A stretch of 9,340 nt of DNA from assembly GCA_017651385.1 (NCBI GenBank), contig JAGCCY010000057.1, positions 1 through 9,340 of the forward strand, written 5' to 3'. Origin of the DNA: Lachnospiraceae bacterium. GTDB lineage: Bacteria; Bacillota; Clostridia; Lachnospirales; Lachnospiraceae. The notes under the pieces were generated by a model. That model searched no databases. It saw nothing but the letters and a program-made list of their open reading frames with translations, and was not told the DNA's origin. The translations under genes were made by a program, and so were the position numbers. Shown one piece after another: positions 6,579-9,340 of this stretch (the stretch's first letter is position 1; each line of letters starts with the position of its first letter).

Positions 6579-7070
6579 TCATTTCCATTTAAGCCTGTGA
6601 AGCTCGCCTTCGGTCTCCATTTTGTTAAAACCGTTCTGCCTTAACGCCTCGTAAAGTACGATCGCAACGGAATTTGAAAGGTTTAAAGAACGGATCTTCG
6701 GCCCCATGGGTATACGAATGCAGGTATCCTCGTGATCCACTAAGATCTCCTCGGGTATGCCTGCGGATTCTTTTCCGAACATTATATAATCATCGGGTCC
6801 GAAAGAAACCTCGGTATAACATTTATGCGCCTTTGTGGTAGCATACCAGATCTTTGCACCGGGATTTTTGTTTATAAAATCCTCGTAATTAATGTAATTT
6901 CTTACATCAAGATGTTCCCAGTAATCCAGCCCGGAGCGCTTTATCGCCTTTTAATCGAGGCGGAACCCTAAAGGTTCTATTAAATGAAGGGGCGTATCTG
7001 TAGCTACGCAGGTACGCCCTATGTTTCCTGTATTCGCCGGTATCTCCGGCTGATGTAAAACTATATGCAT
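6579..7070 (-). pseudogene. trmL: tRNA (cytidine(34)-2'-O)-methyltransferase, interrupted by in-frame TAA
   Basis: TrmL is a SPOUT-class enzyme that 2'-O-methylates the wobble nucleotide of certain leucine tRNAs. The frame from the ATG at 7070 to the TGA at 6579 spans 164 codons, the normal family length. It reads clearly as Trm[21 protein letters not shown] at the start, [12 protein letters not shown] (28-39), KRSGLDYWEHLDV after the break, KIWYATTKAH, then the knot region MFGKESAGIPEEI and RIPMGPKIRSLNLSNSVAIV. Codon 40 (6951-6953) is TAA, where relatives usually have an acidic or polar residue followed by KA(I/L)KR. One G-to-T change from GAA would explain it. The frame is the same on both sides, so no indel is involved. 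Residue 25 is Asp where I expect a conserved Gly (ATG), a second hint of decay. The ATG overlaps the aminotransferase TAA by one base (TAATG). As read, only a 39-residue peptide would be made, unless the base is a sequencing error. Confidence 0.85.
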
Positions 7071-8248
7071 TACTTTTCGGCCTTTTCTTCACGAAGTTTA
7101 TTAACAAATCTTGCCATTCTCTCCATGGCGAGTTTAAGTCTGTCCAAAGAATAAGCGTAAGATATACGGAGATATCCTTCTCCCGAGTCGCCGAAAGCGG
7201 TACCGGGAACAGCCGCAACCTTTTCTTCTTCCAAAAATCTTGTGGCAAATTCATCCGATGTCATGCCGAATTCCTTGATACACGGGAATACGTAGAATGC
7301 ACCGAAGGGTTCAAAACATTCAAGTCCCATTTCCTTAAAAGCGTTAAGAAGGAATCGTCTTCTCTGATCGTATGACTGACGCATCTTCTCAACATCTTCG
7401 TCGCCGTTCTTTAAAGCTTCGATTGCTGCATACTGGCTCGTAGTGGGTGCACACATAATACAGAACTGATGGATCTTGGTCATCTGTGCGATTATCTCGG
7501 AAGGACCGCATGCATAGCCTAATCTCCATCCCGTCATTGCAAATGCTTTTGAAAAACCGTTTATAAGGATCGTTCTTTCTCTCATGCCGGGGAGAGATGC
7601 GATGGATACATGCTTTCCCTTATAAGTAAGCTCTGCATAGATCTCATCGGACATAACGAATATATCCTTCTCGACACATACTTTTGCGATCTCTATAAGA
7701 TCCTTTTCCTCCATAATGGCACCTGTCGGATTATTGGGGAAAGGAAGGATCAAAACCTTGGTCTTATCGGTGATCACATCCAGCAGTTCTTTTGCCGTAA
7801 GCCTGAATTCGTTTTCGGCCTTTAAATCGATTATCACGGGTTTTCCGCCGGCAAGTATCGTACAGGGTTCGTAAGATACGTAGCTCGGCTGGGGGATCAG
7901 TACTTCATCTCCCGGGTTTAACATTGCACGAAGCCCTATATCTATTGCTTCGGAACCACCAACCGTTATGATGACTTCTTTGTCCCATTCATAGGATACG
8001 CCGTATTTTCTTTTTGTATAATTACATATTTCTTCTCTTAACTCTTTAAGACCCGAGTTTGATGTATAAAAGGTTTTGCCCTTTTCAAGCGAATATATAC
8101 CCTCGTCTCTTATATGCCAGGGAGTATCGAAATCGGGTTCGCCGACGCCCAGCGATATGGCATCTTTCATGACAGCGACTATATCGAAAAACTTCCTGAT
8201 GCCCGAAGGCTTTATCTTAACGACTTCATCTGATAAAGGATTTCTCAT
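7070..8248 (-). CDS. Class I/II PLP-dependent aminotransferase
   Basis: This cytoplasmic fold-type I enzyme moves amino groups between an amino acid and a 2-oxo acid. The 392 residues fit the AspC/PatA-like branch. Visible sites are the substrate-side GVGEPDF (34-40), VGGSEAID (97-103), the NNPTG motif with N173, D201 and Y204 of [10 protein letters not shown] contacting PLP, the Schiff-base lysine K234 in [16 protein letters not shown]242, and the carboxylate-binding R361 in YLRISYA. Nothing essential is missing. The start ATG at 8248 overlaps the stop of the Lrp-family regulator (ATGA), and the stop overlaps the trmL start (TAATG). Lrp-family genes next to an aminotransferase are common in Clostridia, and the regulator probably controls this operon in response to an amino acid. 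The substrate cannot be assigned from sequence. An aromatic, alanine or N-acetyl-diaminopimelate-type role is possible. Confidence 0.92.
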   Translation of the reverse strand: MRNPLSDEVVKIKPSGIRKFFDIVAVMKDAISLGVGEPDFDTPWHIRDEGIYSLEKGKTFYTSNSGLKELREEICNYTKRKYGVSYEWDKEVIITVGGSEAIDIGLRAMLNPGDEVLIPQPSYVSYEPCTILAGGKPVIIDLKAENEFRLTAKELLDVITDKTKVLILPFPNNPTGAIMEEKDLIEIAKVCVEKDIFVMSDEIYAELTYKGKHVSIASLPGMRERTILINGFSKAFAMTGWRLGYACGPSEIIAQMTKIHQFCIMCAPTTSQYAAIEALKNGDEDVEKMRQSYDQRRRFLLNAFKEMGLECFEPFGAFYVFPCIKEFGMTSDEFATRFLEEEKVAAVPGTAFGDSGEGYLRISYAYSLDRLKLAMERMARFVNKLREEKAEK

Positions 8249-8727
8249 GGCATATAACTCTCCCTTTCATCGATTTTTTTCTTGGAAAGTACTATACCGT
8301 GATCCTTGTACTTCTTAAGAATAAAGTGTGTACCCGTACTTAAGACGGTCTCAAGGGTTGAAAGCTTGTCCGATACAAAGAGCGAAACTTCTTTTAAACT
8401 CTTGCCTTCGATGGATACCAAAAGATCGAATCCGCCCGAAATAAGATAAACTGCGTTTACTTCGGGGTACTGGTATATCCTCTCTGCGATCGTATCAAAG
8501 CCCTGGCCCCGCTGCGGTGTAACCCTTACCTCGATCAAAGCGCTTACCTTGTCGATCGAAGTCTTGTCCCAGTCGATCATCGTATGATAACCGCAGATCA
8601 CTCCTTCTTCTTCCATAGCCTTAAGTTCGTTCGCAACATCTATCTCTTCCATGCCGAGTATTACGGCAAGCTCTTTAATATCAATACGTGCATTCTGTTC
8701 TATTACCGAAAGTATTTTTTCTCTCAT
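8245..8727 (-). CDS. Lrp/AsnC-family transcriptional regulator
   Basis: This DNA-binding regulator responds to small effectors, usually amino acids, and assembles as dimers and higher oligomers. The 160 residues hold an N-terminal winged helix-turn-helix (about 1-55: ILSVIEQNARIDIKELAVIL, then MEEIDVANELKAMEEEGVI). A RAM effector-binding domain follows (about 62-137), with the ligand-side loop LISGGFDLLVSIEG (95-108). The tail is lysine-rich. The ATG at 8727 follows AGGAGA by about 9 nt and overlaps the stop of the AIR-synthase-related gene (ATGA). Its own stop overlaps the aminotransferase start in the same way. Lying between an enzyme gene of unknown role and an aminotransferase, it is likely to control its own operon, but no separate promoter or operator can be seen because there is no intergenic space. 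Confidence 0.92.
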   Translation of the reverse strand: MREKILSVIEQNARIDIKELAVILGMEEIDVANELKAMEEEGVICGYHTMIDWDKTSIDKVSALIEVRVTPQRGQGFDTIAERIYQYPEVNAVYLISGGFDLLVSIEGKSLKEVSLFVSDKLSTLETVLSTGTHFILKKYKDHGIVLSKKKIDERESYMP

Positions 8728-9340
8728 AACTTCTTCTCCTTCATTTTGTATATTTCGTCGTTCCTGAACGGTTCAAGAAAACGAACATTGTCTCCGTTAA
8801 TAATAATACGATCGTTCGAATCCGTAAATTTCCCGATCACCGCCGCATTTATTTTTTCCTCCGAAAAAGCCTTTACAAGGGCCTTTCCGTCTTTGGCCGC
8901 TATTAAAAGCGAGCCTGCCGAGGCGATCTCATAAGGGTTTAGATCAAAGAAATTACAGATTTCGACAGTTTCCTGTTTGATCGGGATCTTCTTTATATCT
9001 GCTGTAAGTCCAACGCCTGCCGCTTCCGCCATTTCGAAAAGTGCGGTAAATATACCGCCTGTCGAAACATCATGCATGGCAGCTGCGCCGGACTTAACGG
9101 CGCCGGCGGCCTCCGGTACGATGCTTAAATAACGGTCGTACGCCGCCGCTTCATATATCATTCTTTGAGGAAACTTCTTTATAAGTATTTCCTCATGCTC
9201 TTTTGCAAGATAAACCGTGGCTTCAAGACCGACCCACTTCGTAATAACTATATCATCACCGGGCCTTATATTTGAAGTACAAGTTAACTTATTTTTTTCA
9301 GCTTTTCCGACTCCGGTCACGGATATTACAGGCTTTAACA
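8724..9340 (-). CDS. AIR synthase-related protein (PurM/HypE-like), C-terminal part (start lies beyond right edge)
   Basis: The frame is open to the right edge, so the start is missing. A GTG at 9320 is internal: the preceding codons (LKPVIS) continue the family pattern. The visible 204 residues cover the end of the ATP-binding N-terminal domain (RPGDDIVITKWVG) and the full AIRS_C domain, with HDVSTGGIFTALFEMAEAAG (about 9015-9074), where HDVTxGG is the family hallmark, and NPYEIASAGSLLIAA. The PurM/HypE/SelD/ThiL superfamily binds ATP and activates substrates by phosphoryl transfer. This branch, often called AIR synthase-related or hydrogenase-maturation-like, lacks a known reaction. The gene ends in an ATGA overlap with the Lrp-family regulator. 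No hydrogenase or purine genes are visible, so I would not transfer the hypE or purM name. About 120-130 N-terminal residues are probably outside the window. Confidence 0.82.
   Translation of the reverse strand, partial: LKPVISVTGVGKAEKNKLTCTSNIRPGDDIVITKWVGLEATVYLAKEHEEILIKKFPQRMIYEAAAYDRYLSIVPEAAGAVKSGAAAMHDVSTGGIFTALFEMAEAAGVGLTADIKKIPIKQETVEICNFFDLNPYEIASAGSLLIAAKDGKALVKAFSEEKINAAVIGKFTDSNDRIIINGDNVRFLEPFRNDEIYKMKEKKL

Noticed and set aside
6951..6953. Recoding of the trmL stop as selenocysteine or pyrrolysine, or a changed genetic code
   Set aside because: The codon is TAA, not TGA or TAG, and TAA ends other genes in this window (aminotransferase, response regulator, S66 peptidase).
6907..7254. 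Minus-strand open frame crossing the aminotransferase end and the trmL start, considered as a frameshifted trmL
   Set aside because: trmL residues before and after the TAA are in one and the same frame (the one starting at 7070), so no frameshift is needed, and this other frame encodes nothing recognisable.
9318..9320. GTG at 9320 as the start of the AIR-synthase-related gene
   Set aside because: The frame stays open to the window edge and the upstream codons continue the protein. A start here would remove the ATP-binding half of the fold.
1..9340. Mobile elements, CRISPR arrays, tRNA or rRNA genes, riboswitches
   Set aside because: I found no terminal inverted repeats, transposase motifs, regularly spaced repeats with spacers, or cloverleaf-like segments. 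Coding is continuous, and the one gap of 136 bases is too short and too weakly structured for a riboswitch that I can recognise.

Overview
This window looks like a piece of a Clostridia chromosome, most probably from Lachnospiraceae (a gut or rumen Butyrivibrio/Roseburia-type organism). I infer this from the moderate GC content, purine-rich ribosome binding sites before nearly every gene, an ArlRS-like two-component pair, a DUF4342 protein and a prmA/cysteine desulfurase cluster. No 16S rRNA or other firm taxonomic marker is present, so the assignment is an inference. All eleven genes lie on the minus strand, so transcription runs from high to low coordinates. The window is densely packed, and its largest gap is about 136 bases.

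Right block (9340 to 6579): the C-terminal part of an AIR-synthase-related (PurM/HypE-like) protein enters from beyond the right edge. An Lrp/AsnC-family regulator, a class I/II PLP aminotransferase and trmL (tRNA wobble 2'-O-methyltransferase) follow. Each stop overlaps the next start (ATGA, ATGA, TAATG), so the four genes form one translationally coupled operon. The trmL frame carries an in-frame TAA at codon 40 but is otherwise intact, so it is either a young pseudogene, a sequencing error or an unusual expression case.

Middle block (6578 to 2851): after an AT-rich gap holding a perfect 11-bp-period direct repeat (a candidate OmpR-family operator) and a CA-rich leader, there is a four-gene unit. 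It encodes a DUF4342 protein (UBA-like head plus membrane segment), an OmpR/ArlR-type response regulator, an ArlS-type sensor kinase and a serine peptidase of family S66 (MccF/LD-carboxypeptidase-like). A strong intrinsic terminator closes it. I infer a cell-envelope sensing module that controls itself and a muropeptide- or peptide-antibiotic-processing enzyme.

Left block (2837 to 1): prmA (ribosomal protein L11 methyltransferase) starts only 13 nt after the terminator's U-tract. A cysteine desulfurase follows one base after the prmA stop, and then a GT39-type membrane glycosyltransferase runs off the left edge.

I saw no mobile elements, CRISPR arrays, tRNA or rRNA genes. The most interesting points are the interrupted trmL, the DUF4342-kinase-peptidase unit with its putative operator, and the terminator set immediately before prmA.
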